From the NCBI RefSeq assembly GCF_002205645.1, contig NZ_NIOF01000002.1, positions 372,001 through 436,000 on the forward strand: DNA of 64,000 nucleotides, written 5' to 3'. Shown here piece by piece: positions 9,543 through 20,803 of this stretch (positions are counted from its first letter, which is position 1; every line of letters starts with the position of its first letter). The notes below the pieces were generated by a model. The model ran no database searches. It saw nothing but the letters and a program-made list of their open reading frames with translations, and was not told the origin of the DNA. The position numbers were made by a program, and so were the translations under genes. This stretch comes from Roseateles aquatilis (GTDB lineage: Bacteria > Pseudomonadota > Gammaproteobacteria > Burkholderiales > Burkholderiaceae_C).

Positions 9543-12143
9543 TCAGGGGTCGATGCGCACGCCGAAGCGCAGCACGACCGAGGCCCCCGCGGCGAGCGAC
9601 GCGACCGTGGTCTGCACCGTGCCGCGGGCCCCGTTGGCCGGCGCGGTCACCGTGCCGGCGGTGGCCGAGGCCGGCACGGTCGCGCTGTAGGTCGTGTAGA
9701 TCGGCGTCGAATCGCTGACGACGACGTTGGTCACGGCCACCGGCCCGACGTTGGTGGCGGTGATCTCGTAGCGCAGGCAGCCGCCGGGGGCCGCGCCGGT
9801 CAGGATCGCCACCGGCGAGAACGCCGTATCGGCGATGCCGTCGCAGCCGGCGTCCAGCGCCTGCGTCTTCACCAGCGTGACCTGCGAACTGATCACCGCG
9901 CTGGTGTCGGTGGCGACCGCGGCCGCCGGCGGCGCGGCGCCGCCGTTGGTGCCGGTCAACGTGACGGTCAGCGTGGTGATGTCGGACGCGCCGGTGACGG
10001 CGGCGGCCGGCGAGGTCACCTTCACGAAGAGCCGCACGCTCTCGCCCGGCGACAGGCCGGCCGCGGTGCTGGCGCCGTTGGTGCCGCCGACCAGTTGCGA
10101 CAGGTCGGTGATGACCGGGTCGTTGGGGTCCAGCACGCCGTCGTTGTTCTTGTCCCAGTAGACGACCGAGGTGAAGCCGGTGGTCGAGTCGCTGGTGGAC
10201 AGCGTGCCGGTGCTGGCCACCGCGTCGCCCTCCAGCACGTTGCCGACATTGGTCAGCGTGTGGGTGTAGATGGCGCCGCCGCCGGGGGTGAGCTGGGCGG
10301 TGTTGTTGGGCGTGATCACCAGGCCGCGCACGGTGCCGACGGCGACGGCGTCGTGCAGCGTGTCGGTGGCGCCGGTGGTGGGCGACTTGGCGTTGAAGTA
10401 CAGCTGCGTGGTCGCGGCCGCCGCGTTGGCCGGCACGGTGACGTCGGCATAAACCGTCTTGTTGGTCCCCGCGGCGACGACGCCGGTGTTGCTGATCACC
10501 GCGCCGGTGCTGTCGTGGAAGACCACGGTCCAGCCGGTCGGCAGCACGGTGGTGGCGAAGGTGGGGTCGGTGCTGGCGCTCAGGGCGAAGGTGTCGGCCA
10601 CCGTCGCGCCGTTGGCCGCCACCAGCGTGACGCGGGTGGTGCCGCCCGGGGCCACGGTGACGGTGGCGGCGGGCGAGGCCTCCGGCCCCGCGCCGTAGCC
10701 GGGCGCGCCCGGACCCGCGGCGTTGTTGGTCAGGTCCACGGTGCTGGTGCTGATCGCCGTCAGCGTGTTGGTGGCCGTGCCGCTCTTGGTCGGGTCCAGG
10801 CCCGAGGTGCCCTTGACCACGACGTTGAACGGACCGCCGGTGGCGGACGTCGGCAGGATCGCGCGCACCACGACGTTGACCGACGCGCCGGCCGCCAGCG
10901 GCCCGGTGTCGGGCGTGCCGTTGCCGTTGTGGTCCACCATCGGCGTGACGCCGTCGGCCAGGAAGAACTGGAAGGTCGTGCCGGGCGGGAAGGTCGAGCT
11001 GAGCACGCTCAGGTCGATGGTGTCGGTGGCATTGCCGCCGTTGGTGACGGTGTCGGTGAAGTTGACGACGCCGCCCTGCGGCGCGCTCGGCGCGGTGCCG
11101 CCCGTCAGGCTGACCTGGGCGCTGGCCACCACCGTGTACTGCGCGGTGTTGGTGTTGCTGGCCGCGATGTTGACGGAGCCGTCGTTGTAGCTGAAGACGC
11201 CGGTGGTGGCGGTGGCCGCGTTGGCGCCGGCCGGCAGGTTGGCGTTGATGTTGACCTGGTAGCTCAGCGTGCCGCTGGCGCCCGGCGGCACCGATGCGAT
11301 CACCGCGTTGACGCGGTTGGCGGTGGTGACGTTCCAGTCATAGACGATGCCGCCCTGGTTGTCGGTGTTGTCGGCGTCCGAGAGCACGGTGGACCCGGTG
11401 ACGCTCCAGCGCCCGCTGCCGGCGACGTAGGTCATGCCGCTGGGCACCGCCTCGGCCAGGATCACGTTGACCGCGGTGGTGTTGCCGGTGTTGGTGTACG
11501 TCAGCGTGACGGTGCGCGCCGAGGTGGACGGCGACGGCCCGCTGGTGACGTCCAGCGCCTGGGTCACGTTGATCACGGCCTGCGCGGTGACGGTGGTGTT
11601 GTCCGTGACGCTGGCGCTGGTGGAGGCGTTGAAGCCGCTGGTGGCGGTGGCGATCAACGCGTTGGTCGTGCCGGCCACGGCGGTGCCGGGCACGACGCCG
11701 GCGACGACGAAGCGGAAGGTCTGCCCCGCCGCCAGCTGGCCGGTGCTGGTGATGGGCGTGGTGTTGTCCGGCACGCCGTCGCCGTTGGCATCGGCATAGA
11801 AGAGCGTGCTGGAAAAAACAAAGCCACCGGAGTTGGTGGCTGAGAGCGCGAAGGTGTCGGTGCCGTTGCCGGTGTTGGTCAGTGTCTGCGGAAAGTAGAC
11901 CTGGCCGCCCACTGAGACGGTTTTGTTGCCCGGCGCGGTGAGGCTCACGCTGGCCACCTGCTGCACCGTGGTGGAGACGGTGTTGGAGGTGACGGTGCGC
12001 ACGACGGAAGTGCCGTCGGCATAGGTGGCGGCGGCCTGGTTGCCGATGACAGTGCCGGCCGGCGCGGCGGCGAACGCGGTCATGGACACCAGCATGAGGG
12101 CGAGCGCGACCACGCCCGCCAGAAGGCGGAGGATGTTTTTCAT
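9543..12143 (-). CDS. Secreted multi-repeat DUF11 protein
   Basis: This 866-residue protein has a textbook signal peptide (MKNILRLLAGVVALALMLVS, cleavage after AFA). The mature protein is a chain of immunoglobulin-like repeats of ~110-130 residues, rich in Thr/Val/Asn/Gly, with recurring TNTGN, DTFAL and VTNGGN phrases. These are typical of DUF11 and alpha-galactosidase-NEW3-like modules. Calcium-loop-like motifs recur (DANGDGVPDN, DKNNDGVLDPND, DHNGNGTPD), as in extracellular Ca-stabilised repeats. The C-terminal ~120 residues are a typical DUF11 domain starting VTLVKTQALDAG. There is no barrel and no anchor sequence. It lies 27 bases after the 184-residue gene and is almost certainly co-transcribed. 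The likely role is a structural surface or biofilm protein. Confidence 0.85.
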   Translation of the reverse strand: MKNILRLLAGVVALALMLVSMTAFAAAPAGTVIGNQAAATYADGTSVVRTVTSNTVSTTVQQVASVSLTAPGNKTVSVGGQVYFPQTLTNTGNGTDTFALSATNSGGFVFSSTLFYADANGDGVPDNTTPITSTGQLAAGQTFRFVVAGVVPGTAVAGTTNALIATATSGFNASTSASVTDNTTVTAQAVINVTQALDVTSGPSPSTSARTVTLTYTNTGNTTAVNVILAEAVPSGMTYVAGSGRWSVTGSTVLSDADNTDNQGGIVYDWNVTTANRVNAVIASVPPGASGTLSYQVNINANLPAGANAATATTGVFSYNDGSVNIAASNTNTAQYTVVASAQVSLTGGTAPSAPQGGVVNFTDTVTNGGNATDTIDLSVLSSTFPPGTTFQFFLADGVTPMVDHNGNGTPDTGPLAAGASVNVVVRAILPTSATGGPFNVVVKGTSGLDPTKSGTATNTLTAISTSTVDLTNNAAGPGAPGYGAGPEASPAATVTVAPGGTTRVTLVAANGATVADTFALSASTDPTFATTVLPTGWTVVFHDSTGAVISNTGVVAAGTNKTVYADVTVPANAAAATTQLYFNAKSPTTGATDTLHDAVAVGTVRGLVITPNNTAQLTPGGGAIYTHTLTNVGNVLEGDAVASTGTLSTSDSTTGFTSVVYWDKNNDGVLDPNDPVITDLSQLVGGTNGASTAAGLSPGESVRLFVKVTSPAAAVTGASDITTLTVTLTGTNGGAAPPAAAVATDTSAVISSQVTLVKTQALDAGCDGIADTAFSPVAILTGAAPGGCLRYEITATNVGPVAVTNVVVSDSTPIYTTYSATVPASATAGTVTAPANGARGTVQTTVASLAAGASVVLRFGVRIDP

Positions 12144-12170
12144 GACGATGCTGAGGTGGCGATCGGTGGA

Positions 12171-12725
12171 TTACGGGCGGCCGACGCCGACCAGCGGCGG
12201 CAGCTGCATGCGGGCACGCACCGTGCGCTCCGCGCCGGCGGGCAGGTCACCCAGTTGCCATCGCAGATAGCGGTACTCCGACAGGGGTACCGGCTCGACG
12301 GCGACGTGGCCGTCGGCCCGTCGCACTTCGCGTTTCAAGGGGATGGGATCGAAGCGTCGCCCGTCGAGGCTGGCCCAGCGGGCCCGGGACGGCAGCGTGT
12401 CCAGGCTCGTGAGCTCCAGGCCGCCGGCCGGCACGGGCAAGGTCAGCTGCACGTTGCTGACGGGCCTGGCGGTGGTGTTGATGTAGCGGGCCTCGTACTC
12501 GACGACGTCGCCGGGGCGGACGTCCTTGAGGGGCTGCAGGCGCTCCTGCACCCGGGCCTGTTCAACGACGGTCTGTACCAGCCACGCTTGCAGGCGCACT
12601 TCCGCCTGGGGTGGGGGATCCGCGGCGACGGCGGGCGACATGGCCAGCGTCAGGGCGGCGAAGAGGGACAGCGTCAGAATCAAGACGAGCAGACGCCCGC
12701 CGACCGAGAACGATCGAGATGACAT
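12171..12725 (-). CDS. Small exported DUF11-like protein, first gene of the surface-protein operon
   Basis: This 184-residue protein starts with an N-terminal hydrophobic signal (about 11-35, cleavage near AVAA). The remainder is one DUF11-like beta-sandwich, with motifs VRPGDVVEYEARYINTT and LRWQLGDLPAGAERTVRARM. A strong ribosome site (AAGGGAG, 6 bases before ATG) supports the start. As the first gene in the operon and a single-domain protein, it could be a periplasmic chaperone or assembly factor for the larger DUF11 proteins, or a minor subunit; the sequence does not decide. No metal or catalytic motif is visible. Confidence 0.8.
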   Translation of the reverse strand: MSSRSFSVGGRLLVLILTLSLFAALTLAMSPAVAADPPPQAEVRLQAWLVQTVVEQARVQERLQPLKDVRPGDVVEYEARYINTTARPVSNVQLTLPVPAGGLELTSLDTLPSRARWASLDGRRFDPIPLKREVRRADGHVAVEPVPLSEYRYLRWQLGDLPAGAERTVRARMQLPPLVGVGRP

Positions 12726-12789
12726 TGCTAACTCCCTTGAGAACGGCTGCCGGTGCTCTTTATCGAGATCTACTCGTCAGCGTTTCGGG

Positions 12790-12818
12790 AGAGTAAGAAT
12801 CGTAAATGGGCGTACCAA
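12790..12818 (-). promoter_or_regulatory. Candidate sigma-70 promoter for the DUF11 operon
   Basis: On the minus strand TTGGTA (-35) and TACTCT (-10) are separated by exactly 17 bases, about 57 bases upstream of the first gene's ATG. The match is imperfect, but the site lies in a locally AT-richer patch of the 295-base gap 12726-13020. I see no gene, tRNA or strong hairpin in the rest of that gap. Confidence 0.35.
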
Positions 12819-13020
12819 TCAGGCTTCTTCCATCGATCCTGTCAGGGTTTGGCCCGGCGGCTTGTCAGGCAAATTCCTACGCGGGTTATCCGCTGTAAGG
12901 GCCATGGCAGCGGGATGAGGCCCGTATTCACGAGGGCGTGGCAGGTCGAGGCCGAGGATCTGCCGAGGATCGGCGGAAGCGTTGCCGTGCACATGTCCGC
13001 GGACCGTCGACGGCGGCGCG

Positions 13021-14795
<1,775 letters not shown>

Positions 14796-14799
<4 letters not shown>

Positions 14800-17700
14800 G
14801 TGCGTTGTCCTTGGCCGGCGCGGCGGCCCGTCCAGGCGCGGACGCGGTGTTCGAGGGCGTCGATCAGCTGATAGATCAGCGGCACGAAGATCAGGCTGAG
14901 CAGCGTGCTGGTGAGCAGTCCGCCGATCACGGCGATGGCCATCGGCGCGCGGAAGCCGTCGTCGTTGCCCCAGCCCAGCGCCGCCGGCAGCATGCCGCCG
15001 GCCATCGCCAGCGTCGTCATCACGATCGGGCGCATGCGGTCGCGGCCGGCGTCCAGGATCGCCTGCCCGCGCGCGGTGCCGGCGCGGCGCGCCGCCACGA
15101 TGAAGTCCACCAGCAGGATCGAGTTCTTGCTCACGATGCCCAGCAGCATCAGCAGCCCGATCACCGTGGACAGGTTGAGCGAATGGCCCGTCATCAGCAG
15201 CCCCGCCGCCGCGCCGCTGAGCGACAGCGGCAACGCGACCATGATGGTCAGCGGCTGCAACCAGTCGTCAAACAGCAGCACCAGCACCGCATACACCGCG
15301 ACGAGCCCGGCCAGCGCGGCGATGGCGAACTGCGTGAACATCTCGTCCATGTACTCGGACTCGCCGTAGGCGGCCTGGCGCACCTCGGGCGGCAGCGCCT
15401 GGAAGGCGGGCAGCGCCTGCACCGCCTCCATCGCCTGCCCGAGCGTGGCGGGGCCCACCAGGTTGGCCTGCAGCTGGATCTGGCGCTCGCGGTTCAGGCG
15501 GCTCAGCGAGGACGGCACGCTGCCGTGCGCGAAGGTCGCCACCGCGCCCAGCGCCACGGTGCCGCCGCTCGCGGTGGCCACCGGCAGCTGGCGCAACTGG
15601 TCCAGGCTCAGCGCCTTGCCGCCAGCCAGGCGGGCGCGCAGCATCAGCGGGCGACCGTCGACGGGCACGCGCGTCAGCGCCGTGTCGAGGTCGGACAGCG
15701 TGGCCAGCCTCAGCACATCGGCCACCGCGCTGGTGGTCACGCCCAGGCGGGCCGCCTCGTCCGCGAGCAGGCGCACGTCGACGGTCGTCACGCGCGGCCC
15801 CTGCGAGAGCGCCACGTCGGTGAGCATCGGCAGCTCGCGCGCCTGCACCAGCAACCGCGCCATCGCGGCCTCCAGCGCGTCGACGTCGCGCGAGACGAAG
15901 CTCAGGTTGACCTCCTTGCCGCCGTCGCCCAGCAGCAGCGTCGCCCGCAGATCGGGCACGCGCGTCAGTCGCGCGCGCACCCGCTGTTCGAGCTCGGCCT
16001 GCGACAGCACGCGGTCGCCGAGCGGTGGCAGCAGGATCAGCAGGCCGCCCAGCTCGGCGCTGCCGCGGTCCTGCGCGAACACGCCCTGCACATCAGGCAC
16101 GTCCTGCAGCTCGCGCCGCAACGCTTCGGCCGCCCGCACGCCGTCGGCCAACGTGGCGCCCGGCGGCAGCTCGTATTGCGCCTGCAGCGACAGCGGCCGG
16201 GTCTTGGGCATGAAGCCCGTAGGCACCTGGTCCAGCAGCACTGCGGTGGTCACCAGCACGGCGGCGCCCGCCGCCAGCGTCCGCGCCGGATGGGCCAGCA
16301 CGCGACCCAGCAGCCGCAGGTACAGCGCCTCGGCGCGCCCGCTCCCGCCGTGGTGCCCGGCCGACGCCGGCTTCAACCACCGGGCGCACATCAGCGGCGT
16401 CATCAATCGCGCCACCACCAGCGACGAGATCACGGCGAAGGTGGTGGTCAGGCCGAACTCGGTGAAGTACTTGCCGACGACGCCGCCGATGAAGCTCACC
16501 GGCAGGAACACCGCGACGATGGTGGCCGTGATGGCGATCACCGCCAGGCCCAGCGAGTCCGCGCCGACCGAGGCGGCCACCCGCGGCGCGTCGCCCGCCT
16601 GGATGCGGCGCTCGATGTTCTCGATCTCGACGATGGCGTCGTCGACCAGGATGCCGATGACGAGGATCAACGCCAGCAGCGTCACCGCGTCGAGCTGGAA
16701 GCCCTTCAGCTGCATGACCAGGAAGGTGGGCAGCAGCGACAGCGGGATGGCCGCCGCGGCGATCCAGGTGGCGCGCGTGTTGCGCAGGAAGCCCCAGATC
16801 ACCAGCACCGTCAGCAGCGCGCCCTCCAGCAGCATGTCGCGCGCGCCGGCGAAGCTCAGGCGCGTGTCCTGCACGCCGTCGTCGAAGAGCTCGAAGCGCA
16901 CGCCGGGATGCCTTGCCTCGGCGCGCGCGAGCGCCGCCGCCACGCCGTCGGCCAGGGCGATCTCGGATGCGCCGCGCTTCTTGTAGAGCTCCAGCGCCAC
17001 GCCCGGCTCGCCGTTCAGCAGCGCGTAGCCGCGCGGCTCGGAGGCGACGTCGATGACGCGCCCCAGCTCGCCCAGCGTGAGGGTGCGGCCGGTGGCCAGC
17101 GTCAGCGGTCGCCGCGCCAGTTGGGCGGCGTCGGCGCTGGCGCCCATCACGCGCACCGGCAACTGCTGGCCGGCGGCGTTGGCGGCGGTGCCGCCGGGGA
17201 TGTCGGCCTCGGCCAGGCGCAATTGCCGCAGCACGTCGGCGACCGACAGGCCCGCGGCGGCCATGCGCGCCGGATCCAGCTCCAGCCGCAGCTCGCGCAC
17301 CGTGCCGCCGACGCGCTTGAACTGCTGCACGCCGGGAACGCCCAGCAGCGACGGCCCGACCTCCTCGTCGACGAGTCGGCCGAGCTGCGCCTCGTCCAGC
17401 GTGTCCGATCGCACCATGTAGCGCTGCAGCGCGCCGCCGCTGACGTCCACCCGGTTGACCACCGGCTCGCCGATGTTGCCCGGCAGCTCGGGCCGCACCT
17501 GCGCGACGGCGTCGCGCACGTCGCTGACGGCGCGGTCGATGTCGGCGTCGAGCTGGAACTCGGCGACCAGTTGCACGTCGCCGCCGGTGATCGTCGTCGT
17601 CAGGTGCTTGACGCCGGAGATGCCGGCCACCGCTTCCTCCAGGCGACGCGCGACGTGGACTTCGAGTTCCCGCGGCGAGGCGCCCGGCTGAGCGACGCCG

Positions 17701-17846
17701 ACGCTGACGATGGGCAGCTCCACGCGGGGGTTGCCGGCGATGGGCAACTGCCCGTAGGCCAGCAGCCCGGCCAGCGACAGCAGCAGGAACAGCAGCAGGA
17801 CGGGCGTCGGGTGCTCGATCGCCCAGGTGGAGATCTTGAGTTTCAT
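14796..17846 (-). CDS. RND-family multidrug efflux pump, inner-membrane subunit
   Basis: This is a 1016-residue AcrB/MexF-type proton-driven transporter. It opens with MKLKISTWAIEHPTPVLLLF, the usual cytosolic tail and first membrane helix. It has twelve predicted helices with two large periplasmic loops. TM4 carries the paired acidic residues of the proton relay (GILVDDAIVEIEN, about residues 395-410), and a GLLMLLGIVSKN motif follows the second loop. The ATG at 17846 overlaps the membrane-fusion gene stop (ATGA); the reading frame extends further upstream, but only inside that gene. Its substrate cannot be read from sequence. A NarL-type two-component system diverges from this operon and is a candidate regulator. 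Confidence 0.93.
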
Positions 17847-19213
17847 GTCCTCGGTGCCTCCAGGCGGATGCGGCTGACGGCCGGGGGGCGCACCGGCTCG
17901 ATGACCTGGCCGGGGCTGAGCAGCGCGGCGGCGGCCCGCACCACGGTGTCTCCGGCCGCGAGGCCGCCCAGCACGACGGCGCCGTCCTCCGACAGCGCGA
18001 CGCGCCGCTTGGCGACGCGGTGGCCGGCCTCGACGACGTACACCCAGGGCTCCGGGTCGAACTGCAGCGCGGTGGCCGGCACCGGCCATCCGGCGACGGG
18101 CGCGCCGCGGACGGTCGCGGTGGCGGTCGTGCCCAGCGCGGGCGGCGGCGCATCGGGCGGCCAGGCGTCGGGCAGGGCGACGCGCACGCGGCCCCGGCGG
18201 CTGTCGTCGGCCAGCGCCTCGTCGATGGCGCGGACCTTCCCGCGCACCGTCAGCGGCACCACCGAGCCGGTGGGCGTCAGCGTCACGTCGACCGCGTCGC
18301 CCACGCGCAGGCCGGCGAGGCGGCTGCCGTCGACCCAGGCCTCGAACTCGCGATCGCCGCGACGTGCCAGCTTGAACAACGGGCCGGCCGCGGCGTCGGT
18401 CACGGTGCCGACCTCGACCCGGCGCTCGCTCACGATGCCGGCCACGGTGGCGCGCAGCACGCCGTCGCGTTCGCGTTCGTCGGCCAGTTGCAGCGCCGCC
18501 CGGGCCGCGGCCAGATCGGCCTGCGCCGCGGCCAGCGCCTGCGCGGTCGCGTCGCGCTCGGCCATCGCCTGCTCCAGCTGCGTGCGCCGCTGGCGGTGCT
18601 CGATCTCGCTGACGGCACCACCGCCGGCCACCGCGGCGAAGCGACGGGCCTCGTCCTCGGCGCCGCGCCAGCGTGATTCGGCCTGCATCTGCTGCGCGCG
18701 GGCGACGGCCACCTGCGCCACGGCGCGCAGGCGCTGCTGCTCCGCCTGTTGCCGCTCGCCGCGCAGCGCGCGCGCATCCAGCCGCACCAGCGGCTGGCCG
18801 ACGGTCACGGCCTGGCCGGCCTCGACGAACACGTGCTCGACGCGCAGGCCCTCGTGCCGGGCATGGATCAGCACGGGCTCGCGGGCGACGACGCGGCCCA
18901 CGAGCTCGACCGTGCGGTCCCGCGTGCCGGGCTCGACGCGAAACACCTGCACCTTCATCGCGCCGGGGCCCTGCGGCATGGCGCCGGGTCGGCCATCGCA
19001 GGCGGTGAGCAGCGCCGCCGCGCTCACGGCGGCGGCGATCAGCAGCAGGGGCGGTGGGATCCAGGGACGGGACGGGCGCGACGGCCCCGACGGTCGTGAC
19101 GGCGGCGCGGAAGGCGCCGGAGTCGATGGACGCGGCGGACGCGGGAAGGGCGATGCGGGGCCGCGTGGCGGCGTGACGACGGGCGCGAAGTAGGAGAAGG
19201 CGGGCAAGGGCAT
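17843..19213 (-). CDS. RND efflux membrane-fusion (periplasmic adaptor) lipoprotein
   Basis: This HlyD/AcrA-type adaptor has 456 residues from the ATG at 19213, which has an AGGAAG ribosome site. A GTG at 19261 is possible. The barrel-sandwich part begins MKVQVFRVEPGTRDRTVELVG and is interrupted by a coiled-coil hairpin (about 160-235, Ala/Glu/Arg-rich). Lipoyl and beta-barrel domains follow. The oddity is the N-terminus: about 50 Pro/Ser/Arg-rich residues precede the hydrophobic core and lipobox (AAALLTACDG). Lipoprotein signals normally start within ~10 residues, and no in-frame ATG, GTG or TTG lies nearer. It is the first gene of the operon, with ATGA coupling to the pump. Confidence 0.9.
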   Translation of the reverse strand: MPLPAFSYFAPVVTPPRGPASPFPRPPRPSTPAPSAPPSRPSGPSRPSRPWIPPPLLLIAAAVSAAALLTACDGRPGAMPQGPGAMKVQVFRVEPGTRDRTVELVGRVVAREPVLIHARHEGLRVEHVFVEAGQAVTVGQPLVRLDARALRGERQQAEQQRLRAVAQVAVARAQQMQAESRWRGAEDEARRFAAVAGGGAVSEIEHRQRRTQLEQAMAERDATAQALAAAQADLAAARAALQLADERERDGVLRATVAGIVSERRVEVGTVTDAAAGPLFKLARRGDREFEAWVDGSRLAGLRVGDAVDVTLTPTGSVVPLTVRGKVRAIDEALADDSRRGRVRVALPDAWPPDAPPPALGTTATATVRGAPVAGWPVPATALQFDPEPWVYVVEAGHRVAKRRVALSEDGAVVLGGLAAGDTVVRAAAALLSPGQVIEPVRPPAVSRIRLEAPRT

Positions 19214-19317
19214 GTCGCTTCCTGCAGCGGTTGGAGTCGACGGTGCCGACGATGCCGTCACTGTAGGAATCGACCTCGCGCCGCGCCTGAGACCGAGGAC
19301 GCCCGGCCCGGGCCCGT

Positions 19318-19368
19318 GGTCCCGGGTCGAGGCCCGTCAGGTCCCGACCGGACCGGGACTCTGGTCCC
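19318..19368. promoter_or_regulatory. Phased GGTCCC repeats in the divergent pump/two-component promoter region
   Basis: GGTCCC occurs at 19318, 19340 and 19363, spaced 22-23 bases (about two helical turns). The last copy forms an inverted repeat GGGAC-TCTG-GTCCC (19355-19368). The gap 19214-19420 lies between the efflux operon and the histidine kinase, so these are candidate binding sites for the response regulator. No good sigma-70 hexamers were seen. Confidence 0.35.
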
Positions 19369-19420
19369 AGGCGCGGACCGGGCGGCGGCGATATGCTGGC
19401 GACCCCTCCCGTGGCCGCCC

Positions 19421-20803
19421 ATGAAGACCCTCGTCAGATCCCTTTGGTGGAAGCTCACCGTCGCCAACGTGGTCGTCACGCTGCTGGGCTCGCTGCTGGC
19501 CGTGATGACGCTGGGGCCGGCGCTGGATGCGCCCGCCTTCCGCGAGAGCGTGCGGCCGGAGCACCTGGCGACGCTGCTGGAACGCGAGCGCGTGTTGCTG
19601 GAAGGCCGGCTGGACGATCCCGCGCTCGCGGCGGGCCTGCTGCGCGCGATCAGCGACCAGCTGGAGGACGTGCAGGGGCCGCATGGGATGTACGGCATCG
19701 CGTACTCGTCGCAGCCGCGGGTGAGCCTGGCGGTGTATGCCGAGGACGGACGCGCGGTGGCCCGCATCGACGCGCCCGGCCTGGCCCTGCCGGCCACCTG
19801 GCTGCGCGGCCCGCGCCGGCTGGAGGCCGTCTCCGACGCCGAGCGGCTGCTGGTGCTGCCGCTGCAACCGGCGGGCATGCTGGTGGTGCGCCACTTCGCC
19901 GAGTTCAGCGTCGTGCAGAACCTCAAGAGCACGCTCGACGACACCGGCGCGTCCCTGTGGTTCCTGGTGGTGATGGTGTCGATCCCCGGCTCGGTGCTGG
20001 GCGTGGGCCTGACGCAATGGCTGGCGCGACGGCTGCGGCGCATGGCCGCGGCGTCGGATGCGTGGGCCAAGGGGGACTTCCGCCCCCGCATCGACGACCG
20101 CCGCGCCGACGAGCTGGGCCGGCACGCGTTGGCGCTGGACACGATGGCCGCGCGGCTGGACAACCATCTGCGCACCGAGCAGGCCCTGGCCACGCTGCAG
20201 GAGCGCCAGCGGCTGGCGCGCGAACTGCATGACGGCGTCAAGCAGCAGGTGTTCGCGACCGGCCTGCAACTGCACGCCGCCGCGCAGTGGCTGACGCGCG
20301 ACCCCGAGCGCGCGGCGGAAGCCTTGCGGCGGGCACAGGCCATCAACCAGTCGGTCTCGGGCGACCTGGTGGAGATGCTGTCGCGGCTCAAGCCCGACAC
20401 CGCCGACCAGCCGCTGGGCGACGTGCTGCGGCGCGCGCTGCTGCCCTGGGCCGGTCAGATCGAGATCCAGGTCGCGGCGCCCCCCGACCTGGTGGTCTCG
20501 GCCGACGCCGCGCACGAGCTGTCGCGCATCGTGGCGGAGGCCGCCGCCAATTCGGTGCGCCACGCCGATGCCCGGCGCATCGACGTGCGCGTCGCGCTGA
20601 GCGAGGACGAGCTGGTGGTCGAAGTGGCCGACGACGGCCGCGGCTTCGACCCGGCGCGTGTCCGCGAGGGCATGGGCCTGGCATCGATGCGCCAGCGCGT
20701 GACCCTGCTGCCGCAGGGGCGCCTCGACCTGGACAGCTCGGGGCAGGGCACGCGGCTGATCGTGCGCAGCCGGCATGCGGCGCGGGCGGAGGCGCCGGCA
20801 TGA
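19421..20803 (+). CDS. NarL-family sensor histidine kinase
   Basis: This 460-residue membrane kinase has an N-terminal helix at about 10-35 and a second at about 180-205, which enclose a ~145-residue periplasmic sensor with no domain I recognise. A HAMP-like segment (QWLARRLRRMAAASDAWAKGDF) follows. The HisKA_3 motif RQRLARELHDGVKQQ has the phosphorylatable His near residue 269. A short HATPase domain carries EAAANSVRHADA (N box) and ADDGRGFDPA (G1). This is the arrangement of DesK/NarX-type kinases. The stop overlaps the regulator start (ATGA), so both proteins are made together. Divergence from the RND operon suggests control of efflux. Confidence 0.93.
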   Translation: MKTLVRSLWWKLTVANVVVTLLGSLLAVMTLGPALDAPAFRESVRPEHLATLLERERVLLEGRLDDPALAAGLLRAISDQLEDVQGPHGMYGIAYSSQPRVSLAVYAEDGRAVARIDAPGLALPATWLRGPRRLEAVSDAERLLVLPLQPAGMLVVRHFAEFSVVQNLKSTLDDTGASLWFLVVMVSIPGSVLGVGLTQWLARRLRRMAAASDAWAKGDFRPRIDDRRADELGRHALALDTMAARLDNHLRTEQALATLQERQRLARELHDGVKQQVFATGLQLHAAAQWLTRDPERAAEALRRAQAINQSVSGDLVEMLSRLKPDTADQPLGDVLRRALLPWAGQIEIQVAAPPDLVVSADAAHELSRIVAEAAANSVRHADARRIDVRVALSEDELVVEVADDGRGFDPARVREGMGLASMRQRVTLLPQGRLDLDSSGQGTRLIVRSRHAARAEAPA

